Shown: positions 53,245 through 62,451, counted from the stretch's first letter. The stretch is 64,000 bases of DNA from Virgibacillus indicus (GCF_002266285.1 NZ_NPMS01000001.1:558001-622000); one strand, 5' to 3'. A program made the numbers and translations. Notes: a model not told the origin generated them from the sequence alone.

Positions 53245-53748
53245 ATGATGATCTGGATGGGGCTGCTTATAATTTATATTGGTTTTCAGCGAATTGCTGA
53301 ATCGAAGCTTTCCAGAAGAAATGAAAAATGGCTGGTGGAAAGGGGAGGGGTTATAAAAATTGATGAAAAATTAAAATGGTATACTTTGCTTCACAGTTTC
53401 ATTTACTTTATTATATTTTTTGAAGTTTTGCTCACCGGTAAGTTCAGACATGACATAAACTTATTATTATTTTTAATTCTGATTGGAATCCAGTTTTTCA
53501 GATTTTGGTGCATCCGGTCATTAGGAAAATTCTGGAATATGAAAAATATTATATTGCCCGGAGTGCTTTTATTTAAAAAAGGGCCATATAAATATACAAA
53601 ATATCCTGATAAAATTAGTGCAGTATTTGAAATGATAATAATTGCCTTGCTTTTTGGGGCAACATTTACTGCTATTATTTATGCCATCATCTCCATTTAC
53701 TTTTTGAGGGGTCCAAGTAAAGAAATTATACCTAAAGCTACTGTGTAA
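53245..53748 (+). CDS. Diverged BpsB-like membrane protein (ICMT-like paralogue)
   Basis: A 167-aa protein with the same length, topology and much of the sequence of the BpsB-like protein at 50014-50517 (for example SLGKFWN and FKKGPYKY). The key motif differs: KHPNY of the first copy is KYPDK here, so the conserved His and Tyr are lost. It is therefore probably no longer a methyltransferase, or has changed substrate. GAGAGGG precedes the ATG. It is the only + gene between the oxidase operon and csp. Confidence 0.75.
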   Translation: MMIWMGLLIIYIGFQRIAESKLSRRNEKWLVERGGVIKIDEKLKWYTLLHSFIYFIIFFEVLLTGKFRHDINLLLFLILIGIQFFRFWCIRSLGKFWNMKNIILPGVLLFKKGPYKYTKYPDKISAVFEMIIIALLFGATFTAIIYAIISIYFLRGPSKEIIPKATV

Positions 53749-53765
53749 GTAAGTAATTTATTAAC

Positions 53766-53802
53766 GCAAAAAAAGCGGTAATCATTTAAGATTACCGCTT
53801 GT
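53766..53802 (-). terminator. Intrinsic terminator of csp
   Basis: AAGCGGTAATC and GATTACCGCTT pair; on the minus strand TTTTTTT follows. Confidence 0.9.
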
Positions 53803-53812
53803 ATATATATTA

Positions 53813-54013
53813 TTATCTTTTAGTTACATTAGCTGCTTGAGGGCCTCTTTCACCTTCAACAATTTCAAAGGAAACTTCTTGTCCTTCTTCCAGTGTCTTG
53901 AAACCTTCTTCCTGGATTGCTGAATAGTGTACGAATACATCATTTCCTTCTTCTAACTGAATGAAGCCATACCCTTTTTCTGCGTTGAACCATTTTACTA
54001 CTCCGTTTTCCAT
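53813..54013 (-). CDS. cspD: Cold shock protein (CspD-like)
   Basis: A 66-aa single-stranded nucleic-acid-binding OB-fold protein. RNP1 KGYGFIQ and RNP2 VFVHY are present, and the C-terminus [11 protein letters not shown] is like CspD. ATG 54013 follows TAGGAGGAT. The upstream leader contains a strong dyad (54088-54142). Confidence 0.96.
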   Translation of the reverse strand: MENGVVKWFNAEKGYGFIQLEEGNDVFVHYSAIQEEGFKTLEEGQEVSFEIVEGERGPQAANVTKR

Positions 54014-54087
54014 GTAAATAATCCTCCTAAAAACTATCACGTGAAACGTGTTAATAATACAAAGCAGAATAACAGAATATCAAAAAA

Positions 54088-54142
54088 GCAGCTTTTATAG
54101 AAGCACAGGATCATGAATTACATCCGCTTCTATAGAAGCTGC
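54088..54142 (-). promoter_or_regulatory. Dyad in the csp leader
   Basis: GCAGCTTTTATAGAAGC and GCTTCTATAGAAGCTGC are inverted repeats matching at 16 of 17 positions. Each arm is also nearly self-complementary, so two structures compete. Confidence 0.5.
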
Positions 54143-54242
54143 AAGTGTCATTAATGATTCCATACATCCTCTTTGCTTGCACCTAATATAGCTTATTTAA
54201 TAAGCGCTGTCAAGAAATTGACATCACTTTCACAGCAAAAAA

Positions 54243-54264
54243 TGTTATAATGGAAGCGCTTCGA
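54243..54264 (+). promoter_or_regulatory. Extended -10 promoter of fhs with cre-like site
   Basis: TGTTATAAT (54243-54251) is an extended -10. ATGGAAGCGCTTCGA (54250-54264) matches the CcpA site WTGNAANCGNWNNCW with one mismatch and overlaps the expected start point. Confidence 0.5.
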
Positions 54265-54335
54265 AGATTCATAATACAGATGAAAAATTAATTTCAAAAA
54301 ATTACGAGGATTAATTAAAAGGAGGAGCAGGAGAG

Positions 54336-56006
54336 ATGAATACGGATATTGAAATCGCACAGCAGGCAACACTAAAATCAATTGATGAAATAGCTGCAGA
54401 ACTAAAATTATCCAAGGAGGACTGGGAACCATATGGTCATACAAAGGCTAAACTTTCCGATAAGCTGTTAAAGAAACTGGAGAGTAAGCCGGATGGCAAA
54501 ATCATATTAGTGACGTCAATAAACCCGACACCTGCTGGAGAAGGAAAGTCGACAGTGACAGTAGGTTTAGGACAAGCATTAAATAAAATCGATAAGAAAG
54601 CGATTATTGCTCTTCGTGAGCCATCCTTGGGCCCAGTAATGGGAATGAAAGGTGGAGCAGCTGGCGGCGGCTTTTCACAAGTACTGCCAATGGAAGACAT
54701 AAATTTGCATTTTACTGGAGATCTGCATGCCATCACAAGTGCTAACAACGCATTATCTGCAATGATTGATAACCATATTCACAGGGGAAATGAACTGAAT
54801 TTGGATCCGAGAAGAATTGAATGGAAACGGGTTATGGATATGAATGACCGTGCTTTACGGCAAATAGTTGTTGGGCTTGGAGGCCCCCTGCGCGGAGTAC
54901 CCCGTGAGGATGGATTTAATATTACAGTTGCATCAGAAATAATGGCCATTTTATGCTTAGCTACCAGTTTGGATGATTTAAAGGCTAGAATTGCAAATAT
55001 AGTAATTGGCTATACCTATGAAGAAGAGCCAGTGACAGTGAGTGATTTAAAAGTTGAAGGTGCACTGACACTGCTGCTAAAAGATGCAATTAAACCAAAT
55101 TTGGTACAGACCATTGAAAATACACCTGCAATTATCCATGGTGGCCCATTTGCAAATATAGCTCATGGATGTAATAGCATTATGGCAACTAAAACAGCTG
55201 CTAAATTAGGCGATTATGTGGTAACTGAAGCAGGATTTGGTGCTGACCTTGGTGCTGAAAAGTTTCTTGATATTAAATCACGGGCAGGAAACTTTGAAAC
55301 AGATGCTGTAGTCATTGTTGCAACTGTACGTGCCTTAAAAATGCATGGCGGTGTTGCAAAAGATAATCTGACGACAGAAAATGTTGAGGCATTAAAAGCT
55401 GGAATGGAGAACCTGAAGAAACATATAGAAACAATAGAAACGTACGGTTTGCCTTTTGTAGTCGCAATAAATAAGTTCCCAGCAGATACCAAGGCTGAAA
55501 CAGACTTCATTGAATCCTGGTGCGAGTCCAGGGGAGTTGAAGTTGCATTAGCAGATATTTGGGCAAATGGAGGAGAAGGTGGAATACAGTTAGCGGAAAA
55601 GGTTATTGAAAAAGCCGAATCAGCCGAAAGAGACTTTAAGCGAATCTATGAGCTGGAGGATACACTGGAGGCAAAAATCAGAAAAATAGCACAAACAGTT
55701 TATGGTGCCGATGACATTGAGCTGTCACCAAAGGCCAAAAAACAAATGGTATTTTATGAAAAGCAGGGATGGGGAAAACTGCCCGTTTGTATGGCAAAAA
55801 CGCAATATTCCTTGTCTGATGATCCATCGTTATTAGGAAGACCTGAGGGCTTCACGATTACTATCAGAGAAATGCGCCCATCGATTGGGGCAGGATTTAT
55901 TGTTGTTCTAACCGGTGACATGATGACAATGCCTGGTCTGCCTAAAAATCCTGCTGCGTTAAAAATGGATGTTTCAAATGATGGGAAAATACTTGGGTTA
56001 TTTTAA
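54336..56006 (+). CDS. fhs: Formate-tetrahydrofolate ligase
   Basis: Makes 10-formyl-THF from formate, THF and ATP. It is 556 aa, the usual length. P-loop [33 protein letters not shown] and the [13 protein letters not shown] motif are conserved. GGAGGAGCAGGAG precedes the ATG. B. subtilis 168 lacks this gene. It overlaps the next gene by one base (TAATG). Confidence 0.97.
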   Translation: MNTDIEIAQQATLKSIDEIAAELKLSKEDWEPYGHTKAKLSDKLLKKLESKPDGKIILVTSINPTPAGEGKSTVTVGLGQALNKIDKKAIIALREPSLGPVMGMKGGAAGGGFSQVLPMEDINLHFTGDLHAITSANNALSAMIDNHIHRGNELNLDPRRIEWKRVMDMNDRALRQIVVGLGGPLRGVPREDGFNITVASEIMAILCLATSLDDLKARIANIVIGYTYEEEPVTVSDLKVEGALTLLLKDAIKPNLVQTIENTPAIIHGGPFANIAHGCNSIMATKTAAKLGDYVVTEAGFGADLGAEKFLDIKSRAGNFETDAVVIVATVRALKMHGGVAKDNLTTENVEALKAGMENLKKHIETIETYGLPFVVAINKFPADTKAETDFIESWCESRGVEVALADIWANGGEGGIQLAEKVIEKAESAERDFKRIYELEDTLEAKIRKIAQTVYGADDIELSPKAKKQMVFYEKQGWGKLPVCMAKTQYSLSDDPSLLGRPEGFTITIREMRPSIGAGFIVVLTGDMMTMPGLPKNPAALKMDVSNDGKILGLF

Positions 56007-56593
56007 TGAAAAAAGAAATTCAAATGCAAAAGATCAGGAATTATGTTTTTGACCGCTTTCATGATGATGCTACAGGACATGATTTTCAACATATGAAACG
56101 AGTTGCCGAAACGGCAAAATACATCGCTTCTGAAGAAAACAGCAATCCTTTTATTTGTGAAGCAGCGGCCTGGCTGCACGATATCGGTGATTCAAAGCTA
56201 TTTGCAAATCCTGAACAGGCTATAGAAGAAATGTACAGTTTCTTAAAGTCTTTATTCATAGCCGGTGAGGAAATAACCCAGATAAGAGATGCTATCAAAG
56301 ATGTTTCTTTCAGCAAAGGAAATGTCCCAACTACACTCGAAGGTAAAATTGTACAGGATGCTGATAAAATTGATGCCATTGGAGCTATTGGAATTGCGAG
56401 GACCTTTGCTTATGGTGGCGCAAAAGGGCAACCGATCTATCATGAGGAGAATGAGAACAATTCGATCCAGCATTTTTATGATAAACTGTTAAAAATAAAA
56501 GATTTATTGCATACATCTGCTGCCAGAAAACTTGCAGAAAACAGACACAGCTTTATGGAAAAGTATTTGGATCAATTTTATAAAGAATGGTAA
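56006..56593 (+). CDS. ypgQ: HD-domain nucleotide phosphohydrolase YpgQ
   Basis: A 195-aa HD-superfamily protein with metal ligands in GHDFQHMKRV, AAWLHDIGD and VQDADKIDAIGAIG. B. subtilis YpgQ is reported as a metal-dependent (d)NTP pyrophosphohydrolase. The start codon overlaps the fhs stop, so translation is probably coupled. A terminator follows. Confidence 0.85.
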   Translation: MKKEIQMQKIRNYVFDRFHDDATGHDFQHMKRVAETAKYIASEENSNPFICEAAAWLHDIGDSKLFANPEQAIEEMYSFLKSLFIAGEEITQIRDAIKDVSFSKGNVPTTLEGKIVQDADKIDAIGAIGIARTFAYGGAKGQPIYHEENENNSIQHFYDKLLKIKDLLHTSAARKLAENRHSFMEKYLDQFYKEW

Positions 56594-56597
56594 TAAT

Positions 56598-56633
56598 CAA
56601 TCAAGCCGGAAGGAAACCGGCTTGATTTTTCAT
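56598..56633 (+). terminator. Intrinsic terminator of fhs-ypgQ
   Basis: AATCAAGCCGG pairs perfectly with CCGGCTTGATT, followed by TTTC. Confidence 0.9.
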
Positions 56634-56722
56634 TCTGCTTTCCCTAGTATTTTATGTTACAATATATCCATTAAATAGGCTCGTTTGAAACGAAATAGTA
56701 TGAAGTCTGGAGGAGACAATTA

Positions 56723-57679
56723 ATGGTTAAAGGTGAACAAGCATACATTGATTTATGTAACCATATTTTAGAAGAGGGCGTTAGGAAGGGTGATCGGACA
56801 AATACAGGAACCTATTCCGTCTTCGGCCATCAAATGCGATTTGATTTAAGTGACGGGTTTCCTCTATTAACTACAAAGAAGGTTCCCTTTCGACTTGTTG
56901 CCAGTGAGCTCCTCTGGTTTATTAAAGGGGATACCAATATTCGTTACCTGCTGCAAAATAATAATAATATATGGAATGAGTGGGCTTTTGAAAAGTGGGT
57001 CAATAGCGTAGAATATTCAGGACCGGACATGACCAACTTTGGTATACGCAGTCAAAAGGATCCGCAATTTAACGGAGCATATCAAAATCAAATGGATATT
57101 TTCAAGGAGAAAATCCTTCAAGATGATGAGTTCGCAAATAAGTTTGGAGATCTCGGTTCAGTATATGGAAAACAGTGGAGAGAGTGGAAAACTTCTAAAA
57201 ATGAAACAATTGATCAGCTGAAAGAAGTTATTGCATCTATAAGGAACAATCCTGATTCAAGAAGACATATTGTTTCAGCATGGAATCCTGAAGATATACC
57301 TGATATGGCATTGCCGCCATGCCACACACTTTTTCAATTTTATGTAGCAGACGGAAAATTATCCTGTCAGCTTTATCAGCGGAGTGCAGATGTATTCCTG
57401 GGAGTACCATTTAATATTGCAAGCTATGCATTATTGACGCAGCTAATTGCACATGAATGTAAGTTGAAACCAGGTGAATTTGTTCATACGTTAGGTGATG
57501 CACATATTTATGCAAATCATGTGGAACAGGTTACTACTCAGATGAAACGCGAGATAAGACCGTTGCCACAGCTTAAAATTAATCATGAGAAAGATTCTAT
57601 TTTTGAATTTGAATTGACTGATTTTGAAATTGCAGATTACAATCCACACCCGGCAATAAAGGCACCGATTGCAGTTTAA
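56723..57679 (+). CDS. thyA: Thymidylate synthase ThyA, long form
   Basis: Methylates dUMP to dTMP using methylene-THF and yields dihydrofolate, which DfrA (next gene) recycles. It is 318 aa, longer than the 264-aa E. coli or B. subtilis ThyB form. The extra residues fall around [19 protein letters not shown] to [19 protein letters not shown], the insertion also known from Lactobacillus casei. The catalytic Cys is in [20 protein letters not shown] and DAHIYANH are conserved. GGAGGAG precedes the ATG. Confidence 0.96.
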   Translation: MVKGEQAYIDLCNHILEEGVRKGDRTNTGTYSVFGHQMRFDLSDGFPLLTTKKVPFRLVASELLWFIKGDTNIRYLLQNNNNIWNEWAFEKWVNSVEYSGPDMTNFGIRSQKDPQFNGAYQNQMDIFKEKILQDDEFANKFGDLGSVYGKQWREWKTSKNETIDQLKEVIASIRNNPDSRRHIVSAWNPEDIPDMALPPCHTLFQFYVADGKLSCQLYQRSADVFLGVPFNIASYALLTQLIAHECKLKPGEFVHTLGDAHIYANHVEQVTTQMKREIRPLPQLKINHEKDSIFEFELTDFEIADYNPHPAIKAPIAV

Positions 57680-57694
57680 AAGGAGAGATTTTAA

Positions 57695-58183
57695 TTGATT
57701 TCACTACTATTGGCAATGGATCGCAATCATGTTATTGGACTAAATAATGATTTACCCTGGCGGCTACCAAAAGATTTACGCTTCTTTAAAGAAAAAACAA
57801 CTGGACAAACCGTAATAATGGGAAGAAAAACCTTCGAATCTATGGGCGGGGCATTACCTAACAGGGAAAATATAATTATTACCAGAAAGCAAAAAGAATT
57901 TCCGGAAAATGTTCAGATTATTCATGATTTGGAAACAGTTATAGAATGGAATAAGGAGAATCCGGAAAAAGAATACTTTGTAATCGGCGGCGGAAATATA
58001 TTTGATCAGATTTTACCTTATGCAAACCGTATGTATATTACCTGGATAGATGAATCATTTGAAGGCGACACATATTTCCCAGGTTTTTCCGAGGAAGAAT
58101 GGAATCTTACATCAAAAACTAAAGGGGAGAAAAATGACACAAACCCTTATGATTATTATTTTATTCAATATGACAGAAAATAA
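57695..58183 (+). CDS. dfrA: Dihydrofolate reductase
   Basis: NADPH-dependent reduction of dihydrofolate. It is 162 aa: ISLLLAMDRNHVIGLNNDLPWRLPKDLRFFK and the FVIGGGNIFDQ nucleotide-binding part. The start is TTG 57695 behind AAAGGAGAG, 15 bp after thyA, a common functional operon. Confidence 0.96.
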   Translation: MISLLLAMDRNHVIGLNNDLPWRLPKDLRFFKEKTTGQTVIMGRKTFESMGGALPNRENIIITRKQKEFPENVQIIHDLETVIEWNKENPEKEYFVIGGGNIFDQILPYANRMYITWIDESFEGDTYFPGFSEEEWNLTSKTKGEKNDTNPYDYYFIQYDRK

Positions 58184-58200
58184 AGGTTAGAGGGGATGCT

Positions 58201-58788
58201 ATGCGTACGTGTGGTGTGATTCTGTCTGGAGGGAAGTCGTCCAGAATGGGGACTACCAAGTCTTTGCTTAAACTGGGAGAAAGAACAGTAATTGAACATA
58301 TTATCGAAGAGGTCCAGTCATGTACAGATGAAGTTTGCATCGTTTCCAACCAACCTTCTTTGTACCGTTTTCTGAATAAGAATATCTATACTGACAGATA
58401 CAAGGATAAAGGCCCTCTCGCAGGTTTTGAAGCAGCCATGTATCATAATGATGCAGATGTTTTCGTTTTCGCTGCTTGTGATATGCCTTTTATAAATGGG
58501 GAAGTATATAAATACTTATTAAAACAATTAAATGAGTATGATGCTGTTGTTCCAGTCTATAATGACCAGCTGCATCCACTCTCAGGAGTTTATAAAAGGG
58601 ATGTTTTGCCGAATATTCAAGAGCAGCTCGATAAAGATCTGCTTAAAGTTAAAGGCTTCTTCGAACATATAAAGGTCCATTATATAAAAGATTTCGGTGA
58701 TATTTCTGAAAAAATCCTTGAGATGCATTTTTTCAATATGAATACTCCTTCACATTACGAACAGGCTAAATTTTTAATGCTTGTCTAA
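58201..58788 (+). CDS. mobA: Molybdenum cofactor guanylyltransferase MobA
   Basis: Couples GMP from GTP to molybdopterin. It is 195 aa. Nucleotide motif GVILSGGKSSRMGTTKSLL, FAACDMPFI and VPVYNDQLHPLSGVYKR are conserved in MobA. GAGGGG precedes the ATG. No other molybdenum cofactor gene is in the window; it lies upstream of the tat genes, whose substrates often carry this cofactor, but linkage may be incidental. Confidence 0.88.
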   Translation: MRTCGVILSGGKSSRMGTTKSLLKLGERTVIEHIIEEVQSCTDEVCIVSNQPSLYRFLNKNIYTDRYKDKGPLAGFEAAMYHNDADVFVFAACDMPFINGEVYKYLLKQLNEYDAVVPVYNDQLHPLSGVYKRDVLPNIQEQLDKDLLKVKGFFEHIKVHYIKDFGDISEKILEMHFFNMNTPSHYEQAKFLMLV

Positions 58789-58954
58789 TAAAGGGAAAAC
58801 GTGTAAACTGTAATTGGAAACCTTGGTCAGCAAATGATTTTTAAGACAGGTTTGATTCTTAAATTATGAACGTTATGTGTATTTACTATTAAATAAATCA
58901 ATATTTTCTTAGGATGCATTATAATTAATATTAACTTACAAAGAAGGTGTACTT

Positions 58955-59161
58955 ATGTTATCAAGTATAGGAATTCCGGGGTTAATTCTGATCCTGGTTA
59001 TCGCGTTAGTTATTTTCGGTCCAAAAAAACTGCCAGAAATTGGCAAAGCTGCAGGACAAACACTTCGGGAATTTAAAAGTTCTGCTCGCGATTTAACAGG
59101 CGATGCAAGTGATGAAATTAAAGAGGCGAAGTCACTCGTTAATGGGAAAGAAAATAAATAA
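58955..59161 (+). CDS. tatA: Sec-independent translocase protein TatA, first copy
   Basis: A 68-aa pore-forming Tat component: one N-terminal helix ([25 protein letters not shown]), the conserved [14 protein letters not shown] hinge, an amphipathic helix and a charged tail. GAAGGTG precedes the ATG. It is followed 17 bp later by a second TatA. Confidence 0.93.
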   Translation: MLSSIGIPGLILILVIALVIFGPKKLPEIGKAAGQTLREFKSSARDLTGDASDEIKEAKSLVNGKENK

Positions 59162-59178
59162 TTGATGGAGTGATATAC

Positions 59179-59358
59179 ATGTTTAGCAGTATAGGCGTTC
59201 CAGGGTTAATTTTAATCCTTATTGTTGCACTAGTTATTTTTGGTCCCTCTAAGCTTCCAGAAATTGGCAAGGCATTTGGCAGCTCACTAAAAGAATTTAA
59301 AAATGCCACAAAAGATATTGTTGGTGACGACACAACCAATCATGACAGTAAAAAATAA
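59179..59358 (+). CDS. tatA: Sec-independent translocase protein TatA, second copy
   Basis: A 59-aa TatA paralogue with the same plan ([25 protein letters not shown], then [13 protein letters not shown]). The two share most of the helix and hinge and differ in the tail, so the pair looks like a tandem duplication. ATG 59179 is preceded by GGAGTG; GTG 59170 is within that site. Confidence 0.92.
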   Translation: MFSSIGVPGLILILIVALVIFGPSKLPEIGKAFGSSLKEFKNATKDIVGDDTTNHDSKK

Positions 59359-59375
59359 ATTAAAATGAATGTGAT

Positions 59376-59431
59376 GAAGGTGTAGGGGATTTACCTTACA
59401 TCTTCTTTTACGCTTTTTATGCGTAAGGGAG
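59376..59431 (+). promoter_or_regulatory. Weak terminator and SD-occluding hairpin between tatA and tatC
   Basis: GAAGGTGTAGGG (59376-59387) pairs with CCTTACATCTTC (59394-59405), a 12-bp stem followed by only TTTT. Then CTTTTACGC (59405-59413) pairs with GCGTAAGGG (59421-59429), which covers most of the tatC ribosome binding site AAGGGAG (59425-59431). Confidence 0.6.
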
Positions 59432-59440
59432 TGTATGAGC

Positions 59441-60202
59441 ATGTCTGAGGAACAGCAATTTGATCAAGAAAAAGAGATGAATTTGACCGGTCACCTTTCA
59501 GAGCTGAGAAACCGGTTAATTGTAACTGCGGTTTTCTTCTTCTTGTTTTTTATTTTAGGATTTATTTTTGTTGAGGATATTTATTGGTTTTTTGTAAATG
59601 ATTTTGATTTTAAACTGACAGTTATTAGTCCTGGCGAAATTATTTGGCTCCATTTTACGATGGCGGGGCTTGTTGCAATTGCAGCAACCATCCCTATTTT
59701 GGCTTTTCAAGTCTGGTCATTTATAAAACCTGGGTTAACCCCTAATGAGAGAAAAGCATCACTAGCTTATATTCCTGCTATTTTTCTATTATTTTTAGGC
59801 GGGATGGTATTTGGCTATTTTATGTTTGTAAAGCTGATTATGCCATTTTTACTTTCCCTAAATAATGGAATGTTTAATGAAATGTTTACGGTGGACAAAT
59901 ATTTTAAATTTCTATTGCGGATCACATTTCCATTTGCACTGCTTTTTGAAATACCAATGATAGCCATGTTCTTAACAAGCTTAGGAATACTCACTCCTGA
60001 CTTTATGAGAAGAACAAGGAAGTATGCGTATTTAATACTGATTATAATTGGTACCATCGTGACACCGCCTGACTTTATTCTGCAAATTGTTGTTGCGATT
60101 CCGCTAATTATTCTTTATGAAATCAGTATTTATCTGGCAGCGATTGTGTATCGTAAAAAACTTCGTAAACATAAGGAATATATGGAACAGGACAGCATTT
60201 GA
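59441..60202 (+). CDS. tatC: Sec-independent translocase protein TatC
   Basis: Receptor subunit of the Tat pathway, 253 aa with six membrane helices. The cytosolic start MNLTGHLSELRNRLI is the signal-recognition part; PGLTPNERKASLAYIP is conserved. ATG 59441 is better spaced from AAGGGAG than ATG 59435. A likely client in the window is QcrA. Confidence 0.95.
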   Translation: MSEEQQFDQEKEMNLTGHLSELRNRLIVTAVFFFLFFILGFIFVEDIYWFFVNDFDFKLTVISPGEIIWLHFTMAGLVAIAATIPILAFQVWSFIKPGLTPNERKASLAYIPAIFLLFLGGMVFGYFMFVKLIMPFLLSLNNGMFNEMFTVDKYFKFLLRITFPFALLFEIPMIAMFLTSLGILTPDFMRRTRKYAYLILIIIGTIVTPPDFILQIVVAIPLIILYEISIYLAAIVYRKKLRKHKEYMEQDSI

Positions 60203-60218
60203 AATTTGAGGTGAGAAA

Positions 60219-60437
60219 ATGCGGTCATTTTACCAATTTTTAATGACCTTCCGTGGAAAGAAACAGCCGGATGATAAAAATCGCTTAGCTGATTGGGCAT
60301 TTTATGATCACAACTTCCCTAAATACTCGAAGGATTATGATGAAGTCAGCAATTATTTAGAGTGGAACAGTCCTTTTGCAAAAGCTCTGGTTGTATTTGA
60401 TGAATTATGGGAAATATATAAAATAAAAGAAGACTAA
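60219..60437 (+). CDS. yozE: YozE family protein (UPF0346)
   Basis: A 72-aa acidic, helical protein. SFYQFLMTFRGKKQPDDKNRLADWAFYDHNFPK is the YozE/UPF0346 signature (SAM-like fold). Function unknown. GAGGTGAG precedes the ATG, 16 bp after tatC; a terminator follows. Confidence 0.9.
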   Translation: MRSFYQFLMTFRGKKQPDDKNRLADWAFYDHNFPKYSKDYDEVSNYLEWNSPFAKALVVFDELWEIYKIKED

Positions 60438-60478
60438 AAAAACGGTACTGGATAATCAGCAGTACCGTTTATCTTTTA
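60438..60478 (+). terminator. Intrinsic terminator of the tat-yozE group
   Basis: AAACGGTACTG and CAGTACCGTTT pair perfectly, followed by ATCTTTT. Confidence 0.88.
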
Positions 60479-60705
60479 GGTCCATTTTTCAACATTATTT
60501 GACAAATTATCTGATAATTGATCAAACGTTTGTTTGAAAATTAATATCCAGCAGGAAAAATAAGATAGTATTTGCAGAAATCTGTTATTTTCTGCGGTTC
60601 CCCGGGAAATAATGCGCCGAAATACCTGAGAAAGCCTACACTATTTTTGGTTAATTACGTACAATAATCCAAAGTGATAATTAACTATAAATGAGGGGGG
60701 ATATT

Positions 60706-61161
60706 ATGTTTCCACCAATGCAGCGTTCTAGAAATTTTAATCCCAGGCAAATGAATCACGGTCCAAATCAATTTATGTCTCCAAATCAGGGTTTCAGCAG
60801 ACAGGTAAAGAGAGGGAATAATTTGCAAACCATGCTGCAGCAATTTACTCAGCCGGAATCTGCAGCAAATTTGGCAAGCAGGGGAGCAGGCGGGTTATCA
60901 AAAACATTAACCAATGTTCAGCAAGTGCTGAAAATGGTTGAATCTACAGCACCAATCGTTCAGCAATATGGCCCAATGGTTAAAAACCTTCCTGCAATGT
61001 ATAGAATGATGAAAGCATTTAAAGAGATGGAAAGCACTAATGATGATAATGATGATACAGATGAAGGTTCTGTGAATGATTTGAATATGGAGTCTGTTTC
61101 TGATAATCATCATGCCATTAAATCCTCTGATGGTGAGTCAAAACCAAAACTTTTTATATAA
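60706..61161 (+). CDS. yqfQ: YqfQ/VrrA-like protein
   Basis: A 151-aa protein with a Gln/Asn/Pro/Arg-rich start (about 1-45), a conserved helical middle (NVQQVLKMVESTAPIVQQYGPMVKNLPAMYRMMKAFKEM) and an acidic tail (DDNDDTDEGS). The middle matches B. subtilis YqfQ and B. anthracis VrrA, a spore-former family of unknown function. GAGGGGGG precedes ATG 60706. Confidence 0.8.
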   Translation: MFPPMQRSRNFNPRQMNHGPNQFMSPNQGFSRQVKRGNNLQTMLQQFTQPESAANLASRGAGGLSKTLTNVQQVLKMVESTAPIVQQYGPMVKNLPAMYRMMKAFKEMESTNDDNDDTDEGSVNDLNMESVSDNHHAIKSSDGESKPKLFI

Positions 61162-61247
61162 ATATAATGCACACTGCTTGCTTTTTATTGCATTAGACTC
61201 AAAAATGGAGATAGAAAGAATTTCACAAGATATTGGAGGTCATAATT

Positions 61248-62204
61248 ATGGCTAATATTGAACTTGCTACATTCGCAGGTGGGTGCTTTTGGTGTATGGT
61301 TGAACCGTTTGATGAGCGTCCAGGTATTATAAATGTTGTGTCAGGTTACACAGGAGGGACCGTTGAAAATCCAACCTATGAGCAGGTTTGTTCAAACACA
61401 ACAGGTCATGTGGAAGCTGTTCAGATTACATTTGATCCAGATCTCATGTCATATGAAAAACTTTTAACGACATTTTGGCAGCAAATTGATCCAACAGATG
61501 CCGGGGGACAGTTTCACGATAGAGGAGAGTCATACAAAACTGCTGTTTTTTATCATAATGAGGAACAAAGAAAAACAGCGGAATTGTCAAAGCAAAAATT
61601 AGGGGAAAGCGGAAAATTTTCAAAACCAATTGCGACAGAGATTCTTCCTGCTAAAACGTTTTACAGAGCTGAAGAAAACCATCAGGATTATTATAAGAAA
61701 CAATCTTTCCATTATAATTTATATAAAAAAGGTTCTGGGAGGGAAGACTTTATCAAAGAAAATTGGAAACTAAAACCTAATCAAGCAGAACTGAAGAAGA
61801 AATTAAATCCCATCCAATATAATGTAACACAGGAGAATGGAACGGAAAGGCCATTTCAAAATGAATATTGGGATAATGAACAAGAGGGCATCTATGTTGA
61901 TTTAATTTCAGGAGATGTATTATTTTCTTCAAGAGATAAGTTTGATGCTCAATGTGGATGGCCAAGCTTTACAAAACCCGTTGATGCCTATCAGGTTACC
62001 GAAAACACAGATACTACTCACGGTATGATTCGGACAGAAGTTAGAAGCAGAACTGCAAATTCACATCTTGGCCATGTTTTTGAAGATGGACCAAAGGAAG
62101 CTGGTGGACTTCGTTATTGCATGAATTCAGCAGCAATGCGTTTTATTCCAAAAGAAGAAATGACAGAAAAAGGATATGAAAACTATTTGTATCTTTTCAA
62201 ATAA
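61248..62204 (+). CDS. msrAB: Fused peptide methionine sulfoxide reductase MsrA/MsrB
   Basis: Repairs both S- and R-methionine sulfoxide. It is 318 aa. MsrA domain (about 1-160): catalytic Cys13 in [12 protein letters not shown]. MsrB domain (about 175-318): [19 protein letters not shown] with the resolving Cys, and catalytic Cys in [13 protein letters not shown]. Zinc-site CXXC pairs are absent. B. subtilis has two separate genes. ATG 61248 follows TTGGAGG. Confidence 0.95.
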   Translation: MANIELATFAGGCFWCMVEPFDERPGIINVVSGYTGGTVENPTYEQVCSNTTGHVEAVQITFDPDLMSYEKLLTTFWQQIDPTDAGGQFHDRGESYKTAVFYHNEEQRKTAELSKQKLGESGKFSKPIATEILPAKTFYRAEENHQDYYKKQSFHYNLYKKGSGREDFIKENWKLKPNQAELKKKLNPIQYNVTQENGTERPFQNEYWDNEQEGIYVDLISGDVLFSSRDKFDAQCGWPSFTKPVDAYQVTENTDTTHGMIRTEVRSRTANSHLGHVFEDGPKEAGGLRYCMNSAAMRFIPKEEMTEKGYENYLYLFK

Positions 62205-62244
62205 TATTTGTTGAACATAAAGTTATTAGGAAAGAGGGTATCTG

Positions 62245-62451
62245 ATGATACATCTGAACTGGGAGAACAAAACTACAATTAAACAAATTGAATGTGTACA
62301 TGCTGATGCCAAGAAATTTATTGTACATGATAAGCTGACACCGGGGAAAAAATATGATGTGAAAAATGAAACGGATGAATTTTATTTTATTATCGATAAC
62401 AGTAATAGAATAGGCGGATTCTTAAAAGATTACTTTAAGGAAGTTATATAA
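62245..62451 (+). CDS. ypmT: YpmT-like DUF6501 protein
   Basis: A 68-aa soluble, beta-rich protein (MIHLNWENKTTIKQIECVHADAKKF, PGKKYDVKNETDEFYFIIDNSNRIGG). In B. subtilis ypmT also neighbours the msr genes. Function unknown. AAGAGGG precedes the ATG; a terminator follows. Confidence 0.78.
   Translation: MIHLNWENKTTIKQIECVHADAKKFIVHDKLTPGKKYDVKNETDEFYFIIDNSNRIGGFLKDYFKEVI

Larger units (their letters stand above)
54014..54335. other. Divergent intergenic region csp-fhs
   Basis: 322 bp. On the minus side it holds the csp leader with a 17-bp inverted repeat (54088-54104 with 54126-54142). On the plus side it holds TGTCAAGAAATTGACA (54208-54223), an extended -10 TGTTATAAT (54243-54251) and a cre-like site. 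Confidence 0.6.

Noticed and set aside
48925..53748. Claiming a new defence or biosynthetic island around bpsA and cbaA
   Set aside because: All genes are known housekeeping or lipid families; only the linkage and the altered paralogue are unusual.
54218..54251. TTGACA and TATAAT before fhs as one sigma-A promoter
   Set aside because: The spacer is 22 bp, outside the functional range; the extended -10 is a better explanation.
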